Shown here: positions 5,764 to 11,557 of the stretch, in pieces
Numbering within the stretch: position 1 is the first letter of the stretch
How the letters are laid out: each line of letters begins with the position of its first letter
NCBI GenBank assembly: GCA_036507695.1
Contig: DATCIR010000097.1
Span: forward strand, 1 to 11,557
DNA from: JAKEGK01 sp036507695
Lineage (GTDB): Bacteria; Pseudomonadota; Gammaproteobacteria; SZUA-152
Reading direction: 5' to 3'
DNA length: 11,557 nucleotides
Notes under the pieces: generated by a model
What the model was told of the DNA's origin: nothing
What the model saw: only the letters and a program-made list of their open reading frames with translations
Databases searched by the model: none
Translations under genes and position numbers: made by a program

Positions 5764-6786
5764 CTATTCGCCGGTTTTTTTACCATGAAATTTCTTTTGA
5801 TCCATGTGGTTCTTCATTTGTTCGCAAGGGTCTGGCCGGTCCATCGCGGGCGTGAAAATCACGTAATGGAACGGCAACTCGCCCTCACTCCAGCGCCGGG
5901 TATATCCTTTCGGATCCAGAACTCCTGCCTGGACTTCCTGCCAGGCGATGGTCAAAATTGACGCGTCCCTATCTTGCGCGTGAAGATACATCGGCGCGCC
6001 GCGGTCCTTACGTATATGACCGGAACCTGCGATTAATACGACCGCCCGGGTGTCACTGCTTTTTATCGCGTAAAGATTCGTTCCGATGGCGGCGTCACGC
6101 ACACGCTGGCCTGTCATCATGGCCCTGGTCATCCTCTCATTGATCAGGCCGCAATGGGTGGATTCAATTTCCAATTTCAACGCTTCCTGTTGATCCACTG
6201 GCAACGGGGTGTTCTCAATCAGTTTTTTGAGATTATCCGGAATGTGTTGTTCGCCCTTGGATACCACGTTCATCATGGTAGACCGGTCGAGATCCGCGGC
6301 ATAGATTTTCAGTTTGGCATTGACGATGCTGTCGAACACCGGCTGGTAATATTTCCTGAATTCCCATCCGCTTTGCGTTTGTTCCAGGATGTCGACTAAT
6401 TTACCGGTCGTGAGATCTTGGGTGTTGTTTATGGCGTCAGCCTGTTCCTGGTTGATCATTTCAAATGCGACGCTGATTCCGGGCTTTTTTTGGCTAAGCT
6501 GGCTGATAAACCAAGCCTGCCCCTCATGATGTTTGATATTGTCATGGGTTTCACCCAGCATGACGTAGTCACTGCTTAGCGCCTTTTGCAGTAGCTGATC
6601 CCGGGCGATGTATTGTTGCCCGGTGACATCCCAGATTTTACCGGTCAGCGGGTGGGTCTCTTCAATGAAATTAGCGGGTTTGTGGTCATGTTCCGCATAA
6701 ACGTTGTTTCCCACCAGGCAAAACGCCGGGAATATAAAAGCGAGCGATAAAGTGCGGGACAAAACTGTGAAACTTGATAACGTCAT
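5764..6786 (-). CDS. ChaN-like exported protein (haem-binding uptake/Tiki superfamily)
   Basis: This 340-residue protein has the ChaN/Tiki/EreA-superfamily pattern: LGETHDN (78-84), VAFEM with E109, ADLDR (164-168), HCGL (211-214), AGSGHIRKDRGAP (253-265) and a late FTPAMDRPDPCE. These conserved Glu and His residues form the active or haem/metal-binding pocket in characterised relatives. The N-terminus has a hydrophobic stretch, and VYA-EH (residue 31/32) is a likely signal-peptidase I site, so the protein is probably periplasmic or otherwise exported. The Cys at 23 lacks a proper lipobox. AGGA a few bases upstream of ATG 6786 supports the start. It lies 70 bp downstream of ispB on the same strand. 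Campylobacter ChaN binds haem for iron uptake; whether this one does is unproven, and a peptidase-like Tiki activity is the alternative. Confidence 0.85.
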   Translation of the reverse strand: MTLSSFTVLSRTLSLAFIFPAFCLVGNNVYAEHDHKPANFIEETHPLTGKIWDVTGQQYIARDQLLQKALSSDYVMLGETHDNIKHHEGQAWFISQLSQKKPGISVAFEMINQEQADAINNTQDLTTGKLVDILEQTQSGWEFRKYYQPVFDSIVNAKLKIYAADLDRSTMMNVVSKGEQHIPDNLKKLIENTPLPVDQQEALKLEIESTHCGLINERMTRAMMTGQRVRDAAIGTNLYAIKSSDTRAVVLIAGSGHIRKDRGAPMYLHAQDRDASILTIAWQEVQAGVLDPKGYTRRWSEGELPFHYVIFTPAMDRPDPCEQMKNHMDQKKFHGKKTGE

Positions 6787-6856
6787 GATAATCCTAAAAT
6801 CAAAATTATTGGGAACGCGCAGTGAACGGGCAGGCCAGATGTTAATGCGGTGCTAT

Positions 6857-7867
6857 TTAGTATGTGCGGCTGATGGAAAATTCCGCCAATGCGGATAACG
6901 CATCTCTATAGCGTGATCCTGGAATTTTAGTAAGCATCGCCAGCGCTTTGTCGGCTTCATCGCGGGCGATCTTAACGGTGTATTCAATGGCATCGGTTGC
7001 TGCTAACGCGTTTATTACTTGAGTGATGTGCTCGCGTCCGCCTTCGGTGATGGCTTTACGAATTATCGCTCTTTGCGGCGGAGTGCCGGTGGTCATGGCA
7101 CGGATCAGCGGCAGAGTCGGTTTGCCTTCCGCAAGGTCATCACCGATGTTTTTGCCGATTTCTTCCGATGATGAACTGTAGTCCAGCACGTCGTCCACCA
7201 GTTGAAATGCTGTTCCCAGGTACATGCCGTATTTGGCCATGGCAAATTCCTGGCCTGGCGCCGCGCCGGCGATTATAGCACCCAATTGCGCCGCCGCCTC
7301 GAATAATTTAGCGGTTTTGAAATGAATGACATCCATATAACGTTGTTCACTGGTGTCCGGATCGTGGCAATTGAGCAACTGCAATACTTCGCCTTCGGCG
7401 ATCGTGTTGGTGGCGTCGGAGAGGATTTCCATCACGCGCATGCGGTTGCAATCCACCATCATCTGGAACGCCCGGGAGTAAAGAAAGTCGCCGACCAGCA
7501 CCGCGGCTTCATTACCCCAGATGGCGTTGGCGGTATCATTGCCGCGGCGTTTTTCCGATGCGTCCACCACGTCATCATGCAATAAGGTTGCGGTGTGAAT
7601 GAATTCCACGATGGTGGCCAGGTTGATATGCTGGTGGCCTTGATAGTCCAGGGCGCGGGCCGAGAGGAGCACCAACACCGGGCGCAGTCGTTTGCCGCCA
7701 CTATATATAATGTAGTTACTCAACTGATTGATGAGCGCCACTTCGGAATGAAGGCGCTTTGTAATCAACTGGTTAACGGCGCCAAGATCACTATCAATGA
7801 GCTGGTAAATGCCGTCTATGGATAATGCCGGACTGCTTATCGTATCTGGGGTCGCTGCTTCTTGCAT
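6857..7867 (-). CDS. ispB: Octaprenyl (polyprenyl) diphosphate synthase
   Basis: This long-chain trans-prenyltransferase of 336 residues adds isopentenyl units to farnesyl diphosphate to make the ubiquinone side chain. It has GGKRLRP (57-63), the first aspartate-rich motif LLHDDVVD (95-102) followed by RRG, the FKTAKLFE helix (183-190) and the second motif QLVDDVLD (222-229). The length is close to E. coli IspB (323), the difference being about 15 extra N-terminal residues. ATG 7867 has no ribosome-binding site, and no in-frame ATG, GTG or TTG lies nearby downstream. A promoter at 7874-7902 predicts transcription starting at this ATG, so a leaderless mRNA would explain the start. The gene diverges from rplU, an arrangement standard in gammaproteobacteria. 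The product chain length (C40 or otherwise) cannot be read from the sequence. Confidence 0.95.
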   Translation of the reverse strand: MQEAATPDTISSPALSIDGIYQLIDSDLGAVNQLITKRLHSEVALINQLSNYIIYSGGKRLRPVLVLLSARALDYQGHQHINLATIVEFIHTATLLHDDVVDASEKRRGNDTANAIWGNEAAVLVGDFLYSRAFQMMVDCNRMRVMEILSDATNTIAEGEVLQLLNCHDPDTSEQRYMDVIHFKTAKLFEAAAQLGAIIAGAAPGQEFAMAKYGMYLGTAFQLVDDVLDYSSSSEEIGKNIGDDLAEGKPTLPLIRAMTTGTPPQRAIIRKAITEGGREHITQVINALAATDAIEYTVKIARDEADKALAMLTKIPGSRYRDALSALAEFSISRTY

Positions 7868-7873
7868 TCGGCC

Positions 7874-7902
7874 ATGCTAGGGGCGGGTGCGAAAGGTGTC
7901 AA
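7874..7902 (-). promoter_or_regulatory. Promoter of ispB predicting a leaderless mRNA
   Basis: On the minus strand, a perfect -35 TTGACA (7897-7902) is followed after 17 bases by TAGCAT (7874-7879, 4/6 to TATAAT). Counting 7 bases downstream puts the start site on the A of the ispB ATG at 7867. Confidence 0.65.
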
Positions 7903-7960
7903 GTTTTGCGCACGCTAATTCCGGGCCTAATGGGTATAAAAATTGATTGGATTCCAGGGC

Positions 7961-7981
7961 TGCAAAATGCAAAATTTTGCA
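7961..7981. promoter_or_regulatory. Operator-like TGCAAAA repeats between ispB and rplU
   Basis: A 14-bp perfect palindrome, TGCAAAATTTTGCA (7968-7981), is preceded directly by a third TGCAAAA (7961-7967). It lies about 30 bp upstream of the rplU -35 and about 60 bp upstream of the ispB -35. It could bind a dimeric regulator or act as an AT-rich upstream element; no regulator can be named. Confidence 0.4.
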
Positions 7982-8010
7982 CGAGATTGCCAAAAACCGG
8001 CGGGTAGGGT

Positions 8011-8039
8011 TTGACCTAAGTGCTTTTAACCGTTAAAAT
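8011..8039 (+). promoter_or_regulatory. Promoter of rplU-rpmA
   Basis: -35 TTGACC (8011-8016, 5/6), a 17-base spacer and -10 TAAAAT (8034-8039, 5/6) are followed by a GC-rich CCCCGG discriminator, as expected for ribosomal-protein genes under growth-rate control. The predicted start near 8046 leaves a leader of about 87 bases. Confidence 0.8.
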
Positions 8040-8048
8040 CCCCGGTCT

Positions 8049-8113
8049 TTCGCTGGTCCACAGGAACCGTTGCGGACAACAGCGAATTTGCACGCTCCCC
8101 ACTGAGTTTGGGG
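8049..8113 (+). promoter_or_regulatory. Structured 5' leader of rplU (two hairpins)
   Basis: Hairpin 1: TTCGCTG-GTCC (8049-8059) pairs with GGAC (8074-8077) and CAGCGAA (8080-8086), with an AA bulge between the halves, making 11 bp. Hairpin 2: CCCCA (8097-8101) pairs with TGGGG (8109-8113). The ribosome site GGAG follows at 8121-8124. The fold starts almost at the predicted transcript 5' end. It could be an autoregulatory site or a stabilising leader; pairings were found by eye. Confidence 0.45.
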
Positions 8114-8132
8114 GATAAATGGAGAAAAAACG

Positions 8133-8444
8133 ATGTACGCGGTAATCAAAACCGGTGGCAAACAATACCGTGTCGCCCAGGGTGACAAATTAAAAGTGGA
8201 AAAAATGCCTGTAGAAACAGGTGGTTCCATTGAGATTAACGACGTCCTGATGATTGGCGACGGCGACAAAGTGACAATTGGTTCACCCCGCGTGAACGGC
8301 GGCAAAGTGACCGCTACCGTGGTTTCCCATGGCCGTGGCGCCAAGATCGAAATCGTCAAGTTCAAACGCCGCAAGCACCATCAAAAGCGCACCGGGCACC
8401 GCCAGGATTATACGGAAATTCAGATCACCGGCATTTCCGCGTAA
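8133..8444 (+). CDS. rplU: Ribosomal protein L21 (bL21)
   Basis: This 103-residue protein is a full-length bL21 of the large ribosomal subunit, which binds 23S rRNA. The start MYAVIKTGGKQYRVAQGD, the central GSPRVNGGKV and the basic KFKRRKHHQKRTGHRQ segment with the YTEIQI ending are all standard. GGAG at 8121-8124 sits 8 bases before the ATG. The gene heads rplU-rpmA, is 76 bp upstream of rpmA and diverges from ispB. Confidence 0.98.
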   Translation: MYAVIKTGGKQYRVAQGDKLKVEKMPVETGGSIEINDVLMIGDGDKVTIGSPRVNGGKVTATVVSHGRGAKIEIVKFKRRKHHQKRTGHRQDYTEIQITGISA

Positions 8445-8520
8445 TAAGTCCGGACAACAGATTCAACAAAGAATGTTAGCAGCTAGTATCAGCAGCTTAT
8501 AAGTTAGAAGGTAGCGTAAA

Positions 8521-8778
8521 ATGGCACACAAGAAAGCAGCGGGCAGTTCCCGAAACGGCCGCGACTCACAATCCAAACGCCTGGGCGTCAAGTGTTTTGG
8601 CGGAGAAATCATTAAAGCGGGTAATATTATTATTCGTCAGCGCGGCACTAATGTGCATCCCGGCGCAAACGTGGGCTGTGGCAGAGACCATACCTTGTTC
8701 GCCACGGCCGAAGGCGCCGTGAAATTCGAAATCAAGGGTCCCAAGCAGCGCAAATACGTGAGCGTTATACCCGCGTAA
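8521..8778 (+). CDS. rpmA: Ribosomal protein L27 (bL27)
   Basis: This 85-residue protein is a full-length bL27, whose N-terminal tail reaches the peptidyl-transferase centre. MAHKKAAGSSRNGRDS starts the protein directly, so no processed N-terminal extension of the Firmicute type is present. GGEIIKAGNIIIRQRGT and HPGANVGCGRDHTLFA are standard. AGAAGG (8506-8511) lies 9 bases before the ATG. The upstream spacer repeats the decamer CGGACAACAG (8451-8460) found in the rplU leader (8073-8082). An intrinsic terminator follows the gene. Confidence 0.98.
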   Translation: MAHKKAAGSSRNGRDSQSKRLGVKCFGGEIIKAGNIIIRQRGTNVHPGANVGCGRDHTLFATAEGAVKFEIKGPKQRKYVSVIPA

Positions 8779-8800
8779 TTCGCACGTTGCGTTAGACTTT

Positions 8801-8827
8801 AAAGCCCCGCCTCGTGCGGGGTTTTCT
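8801..8827 (+). terminator. Intrinsic terminator of rplU-rpmA
   Basis: CCCCGC (8805-8810) pairs with GCGGGG (8816-8821) across the 5-base loop CTCGT, and the stem is extended by AAAG with TTTT, followed by TTTTCTGTTT. This is a typical Rho-independent terminator 26 bp after the rpmA stop, so obgE-proB probably has its own promoter or relies on read-through. Confidence 0.9.
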
Positions 8828-8846
8828 GTTTATGGAAAACGATTTG

Positions 8847-8874
8847 TGGTCAGCTGTTTATGGTCAGCTATTTA
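8847..8874. repeat. 14-bp tandem repeat upstream of obgE
   Basis: TGGTCAGCTGTTTA (8847-8860) and TGGTCAGCTATTTA (8861-8874) are adjacent and differ at one base; another TGG follows at 8875. The repeat lies between the rpmA terminator and obgE, where an obgE promoter is expected but no convincing -35/-10 pair was found. Confidence 0.6.
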
Positions 8875-8974
8875 TGGCAAGTAAATGGCGTGATGAACAA
8901 CCTGGCCGCCGGAAATTGTAATGCCTAATGCAGTTAGTGAAACTGGTAGTAGTAAAACCTGACAGGTCGTCCCT

Positions 8975-10003
8975 ATGAAATTCGTCGATGAAGCAACCAT
9001 CTATATCGAAGCCGGAAAAGGCGGAAACGGCTGCGCGAGCTTTCGCCGTGAAAAATTTATTCCGTTTGGGGGGCCGAACGGCGGCGATGGCGGGGACGGG
9101 GGCAGTATTTATCTCATCACCGATACCGGATTAAATACCCTGGCCGATTTTCGCTATCAGCGCAGCTATAAGGCGCAAAATGGCGGAAATGGCATGGGCA
9201 GCGAGTGCACGGGCAAGTCCGGCCAAGACCTGTATGTTAAGGTGCCCGTGGGAACGGTGGTCTATGATGCCGATACTCAGGAACAAATGGGTGACCTGGT
9301 CAAACCGGAACAGACCTTGCTGGTGGCCAAGGGCGGCAGGCACGGCCTGGGTAACGTGCACTTTAAAAGCAGTACTAACCGCGCGCCGCGCCAGTGTACC
9401 CCCGGCACTCCCGGAGAGGCCCGCAATTTATTGCTGGAGTTGAATGTACTGGCGGATGTGGGTTTGTTGGGACTTCCCAACGCCGGCAAGTCAACCTTGA
9501 TCCGCAGTGTGTCCGCGGCCAAACCCAAAGTCGCCGATTACCCCTTTACCACGCTTTACCCTAACCTCGGTGTTGTCCGGCTGGGCTCCGAACAGAGTTT
9601 TGTCATCGCGGATATTCCCGGTGTGATCGAAGGGGCGGCGGAAGGGGCCGGCCTGGGTATCCAGTTTCTCAAACATCTGTCCCGGACCCGGCTGTTATTG
9701 CATATGCTGGACGTCAGGCCGTTTGAGGGCACCGGCGACCCCGCGGAAAATTTCCGCGCGATCGAAAACGAATTAAAAAAATTCAGCGACAGTCTCTATG
9801 CGAAAGAGCGCTGGCTGGTGTTAAATAAAGTGGATTTAATTCCGGAGCAGGACCGGGACGAAGTCTGCGCGGGCATTGTCAAGGCGATTAATTGGCAAGG
9901 CCCGGTTTATCAAATTTCGGCATTAACCGGCGCAGGAACTGAAAAGCTAATGAAAGGCATCATGGCGCATATTGAAGCGGCGGGCCAGGCGCATGCAACG
10001 TAA
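8975..10003 (+). CDS. obgE: GTPase ObgE/CgtA (ribosome assembly)
   Basis: This 342-residue Obg-family GTPase associates with the 50S subunit in late assembly and links to the stringent response. Residues 1-158 form the glycine-rich Obg domain (GKGGNG, GGPNGGDGGDGG, NGGNGMG). The G domain follows: G1 GLPNAGKS (166-173), the switch I threonines in FTTL (191-194), G3 DIPG (213-216), G4 NKVD (284-287) and G5 SAL (315-317). It ends soon after the G domain, so it lacks the acidic C-terminal tail of E. coli ObgE (390 residues); such short forms are common in other gammaproteobacteria. The ribosome site is weak. The stop overlaps proB by 11 bp. Confidence 0.97.
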   Translation: MKFVDEATIYIEAGKGGNGCASFRREKFIPFGGPNGGDGGDGGSIYLITDTGLNTLADFRYQRSYKAQNGGNGMGSECTGKSGQDLYVKVPVGTVVYDADTQEQMGDLVKPEQTLLVAKGGRHGLGNVHFKSSTNRAPRQCTPGTPGEARNLLLELNVLADVGLLGLPNAGKSTLIRSVSAAKPKVADYPFTTLYPNLGVVRLGSEQSFVIADIPGVIEGAAEGAGLGIQFLKHLSRTRLLLHMLDVRPFEGTGDPAENFRAIENELKKFSDSLYAKERWLVLNKVDLIPEQDRDEVCAGIVKAINWQGPVYQISALTGAGTEKLMKGIMAHIEAAGQAHAT

Positions 10004-11114
10004 GCGGCTGACCAATACCAAGCGCCTGGTGGTTAAAATCGGCAGCGCCATGCTGACCGCGCAGGGGCAGGGCCTGGATGGCAATGCGATTTCCGATTGG
10101 GTCAAACAACTCGCCGCCTTGCATAAACAGGGCATACAAGTGTTATTGGTATCCAGCGGCGCGGTCGCCGAAGGTATGAAGCGCATGGGCTGGACCAAGC
10201 GTCCGAGCGCGCTCTATGAACTGCAAGCCGCCGCCGCGATCGGTCAGATGGGCCTGATACAAACCTATGAATCTTTTTTCAAACAGCATGAGATTCACAC
10301 GGCGCAGATATTATTAACCCACGATGATTTATCCAACCGCAAACGTTATCTCAATGCGCGCAGCACGCTGACCACATTGCTCAAGCTGGGCGTGGTGCCC
10401 GTCATCAATGAAAATGACACGGTGACCACGGACGAGTTCCGGTTTGGCGACAACGACAGTCTGGCGGCGCTGGTGGTCAACCTGGTCGAAGCCGATACCT
10501 TGATTCTGCTCACCGACCAGGCCGGCATTTATAACAAGGATCCGCGCGAGCACACCGATGCCCGGTTTATCGACGAGATAAATGCGTCCGATCCGGCTCT
10601 GGACGACATGGTGAGTGGCAAGGCCGGCGCGCTCGGCCGGGGCGGTATGTATACCAAAGTGCGCGCCGCCCGGTTAGCGGCGCGGTCCGGCGCGGCCACC
10701 GTGATTGCACACGGCTCTGAACTCGATGTTGTTAAACGCATTTATCAGGGCGAACGGCTCGGCACCTTGCTGTTACCGGACCAGGAGTCGGTCGTCGCCA
10801 GAAAACAATGGCTGGCGAGCCACTTACAACCCAAGGGCAAATTAGTGCTGGATGATGGCGCGGTCAAAGTGCTGCGCGAATCCGGCCGCAGCCTGCTGCC
10901 CGTGGGGGTCAGCGATGTGCAAGGTCACTTTGCGCGGGGCGAGGTCGTGGCCTGTGTCGATCAACACGGCCGGGAGATCGCCCGTGGCCTGGTAAATTAT
11001 TCGTCTTCGGAGTCCTTGGCCATCAAGGGGCAACCCAGTCAGCAAATCGAAGCGCTATTGGGTTATGTCGATGAGCCGGAGTTGATTCATCGCAATAATC
11101 TGGTACTTCTATAA
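9993..11114 (+). CDS. proB: Glutamate 5-kinase
   Basis: This 373-residue enzyme phosphorylates L-glutamate with ATP to gamma-glutamyl phosphate, the first and feedback-controlled step of proline synthesis. The amino-acid-kinase domain shows RLVVKIGSAML near the start, VSSGAVAEG, VINENDTV, FGDNDSLAA, LLTDQAGIYNKDPR and LGRGGMYTK. The last 100 or so residues (KGKLVLDDGAVK to LVNYSSSE) are the C-terminal PUA domain, also present in E. coli ProB (367 residues). ATG 9993 is chosen: it gives the family's usual length, while the upstream TTG 9972 would add MKRRARR without a ribosome site. It overlaps the obgE end by 11 bp, which implies co-transcription. No proA is seen downstream. Confidence 0.96.
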   Translation: MQRKRLTNTKRLVVKIGSAMLTAQGQGLDGNAISDWVKQLAALHKQGIQVLLVSSGAVAEGMKRMGWTKRPSALYELQAAAAIGQMGLIQTYESFFKQHEIHTAQILLTHDDLSNRKRYLNARSTLTTLLKLGVVPVINENDTVTTDEFRFGDNDSLAALVVNLVEADTLILLTDQAGIYNKDPREHTDARFIDEINASDPALDDMVSGKAGALGRGGMYTKVRAARLAARSGAATVIAHGSELDVVKRIYQGERLGTLLLPDQESVVARKQWLASHLQPKGKLVLDDGAVKVLRESGRSLLPVGVSDVQGHFARGEVVACVDQHGREIARGLVNYSSSESLAIKGQPSQQIEALLGYVDEPELIHRNNLVLL

Positions 11115-11152
11115 CCACTCTCAATATCTTTATCTCGTTTCGTATTAAGTAA

Positions 11153-11187
11153 GGCGGCATATTTGCCGCCCAGCCTGGAAGGCTTTT
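11153..11187 (+). terminator. Tandem hairpins after proB, probable terminator
   Basis: Hairpin 1: GGCGGCA (11153-11159) pairs with TGCCGCC (11164-11170) over a 4-base loop, without a T run. Directly after it, AGCCT (11172-11176) pairs with AGGCT (11180-11184), followed by TTT. Together they may end the obgE-proB transcript 40-70 bp after the proB stop; the second stem is short. Confidence 0.5.
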
Positions 11188-11328
11188 CCCGTGGTGGAAT
11201 CAAGCGTATTCAGTTAAAAAAAACCCCCTGCCTGCCGATAATTAATACATCGTGGACGTTTAGCCGAAAAGGCCGCTTCAGTAAACATCCCAATCCAGTT
11301 TTAAAACGAATTACAGTCGAGGTGAGTT

Positions 11329-11557
11329 ATGAATATTTCCATTCATCAGTCCGTCATAAAATTCCTGATGTTTATTGCAATGGCGTGCATGGCATGCGCC
11401 GCTTTCGCGGAATCCAAGGCGCCCGAATTTATCGATGGTACAAAACGCGTGAGCGCCGAAGAAATCGTACAACTCGTGACAAGTACTCCGGGTCTCGTGA
11501 TCATCGACGCACGCAAATCGAGTGACCGGGAATCGGCGGGTTGGATCGAAGGTTCGG
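11329..11557 (+). CDS. Exported rhodanese-domain protein (partial, runs off the window)
   Basis: Seventy-six codons are present before the window ends. ATG 11329 follows GAGGTGA (11319-11325) at a good spacing. Residues 1-27 are a clear signal peptide with a hydrophobic core (FLMFIAMACMACAAFA) and likely cleavage AFA-ES; the two cysteines do not make a good lipobox, though a lipoprotein is not excluded. The mature part, RVSAEEIVQLVTSTPGLVI, then IDARKSSDRESAGWIEGS, is the start of a rhodanese domain with the conserved D60 and R62. The catalytic cysteine loop lies beyond the window, so sulfurtransferase activity cannot be judged. It is separated from proB by 214 bp with hairpins and is probably its own unit. 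Confidence 0.82.
   Translation, partial: MNISIHQSVIKFLMFIAMACMACAAFAESKAPEFIDGTKRVSAEEIVQLVTSTPGLVIIDARKSSDRESAGWIEGS

Noticed and set aside
5617..5961. Plus-strand open frame beginning VGVRGFEPPTPASR
   Set aside because: Its start is the antisense of tRNA-Pro, a well-known false protein prediction, and the rest is antisense to the ChaN-like gene.
8874..8921. 15-codon open frame before obgE
   Set aside because: It is too short to support, with no clear ribosome site and no known leader peptide in this position.
9972..9992. TTG 9972 as the proB start
   Set aside because: It adds a basic MKRRARR extension without a ribosome site and deepens the overlap with obgE; ATG 9993 fits the family length.
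11163..11525. Plus-strand 120-codon open frame after proB
   Set aside because: It overlaps the rhodanese gene in another frame, which has a strong ribosome site, signal peptide and recognisable domain. The composition of the 120-codon frame is not protein-like.

Overview
The window reads as a gammaproteobacterial chromosome segment. A conserved housekeeping block (ispB diverging from rplU-rpmA, then obgE-proB) occupies about 6.8-11.1 kb. A more accessory-looking stretch occupies about 0-5.6 kb. The gene order ispB/rplU/rpmA/obgE, the L21, L27, ObgE and ProB sequences, and a tRNA-Pro(CGG) with encoded CCA all fit Gammaproteobacteria; I cannot name a genus. Sampled 60-base lines are about 40-47% GC in the left part (241-300, 1801-1860) and 67-75% in obgE/proB (9601-9660, 10621-10680), so composition shifts across the window.

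Left region (1-5267): a four-gene plus-strand operon with almost no spacing encodes a biuret-hydrolase-like cysteine hydrolase, a two-domain ABC ATPase of the BMP/nucleoside type, a second paralogous cysteine hydrolase (possibly triuret hydrolase) and a small cupin. Together they suggest uptake and stepwise hydrolysis of biuret or triuret-like nitrogen compounds. The permease and binding-protein genes that such an ATPase needs are not in the window. Convergent to the operon is an M36/M4-like zinc metallopeptidase with a pro-domain but no visible signal peptide. The whole region lies between two same-orientation copies of a palindromic MITE-like repeat. The right copy (5110-5267) is complete, with perfect 14-bp terminal inverted repeats and near-identical 8-bp flanks. 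The left copy is cut by the window edge.

Middle region (5268-6786): about 350 bp without genes contains a run of ten Gs and a small inverted repeat. It ends at the 3' end of a minus-strand tRNA-Pro(CGG) that has its own stable-RNA-type promoter. Next comes a minus-strand secreted ChaN-like (haem-binding uptake/Tiki superfamily) protein gene.

Right region (6857-11557): ispB (polyprenyl diphosphate synthase, quinone side chain) is on the minus strand and diverges from rplU-rpmA (ribosomal proteins L21 and L27), which ends in a clear intrinsic terminator. obgE (ribosome-assembly GTPase) and proB (glutamate 5-kinase) follow and overlap by 11 bp. After tandem hairpins, a secreted rhodanese-domain protein begins and runs off the window. 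The ispB-rplU intergenic region is rich in signals: a promoter predicting a leaderless ispB mRNA, a strong rplU promoter, a perfect TGCAAAA-type palindrome between them, and a structured rplU 5' leader.
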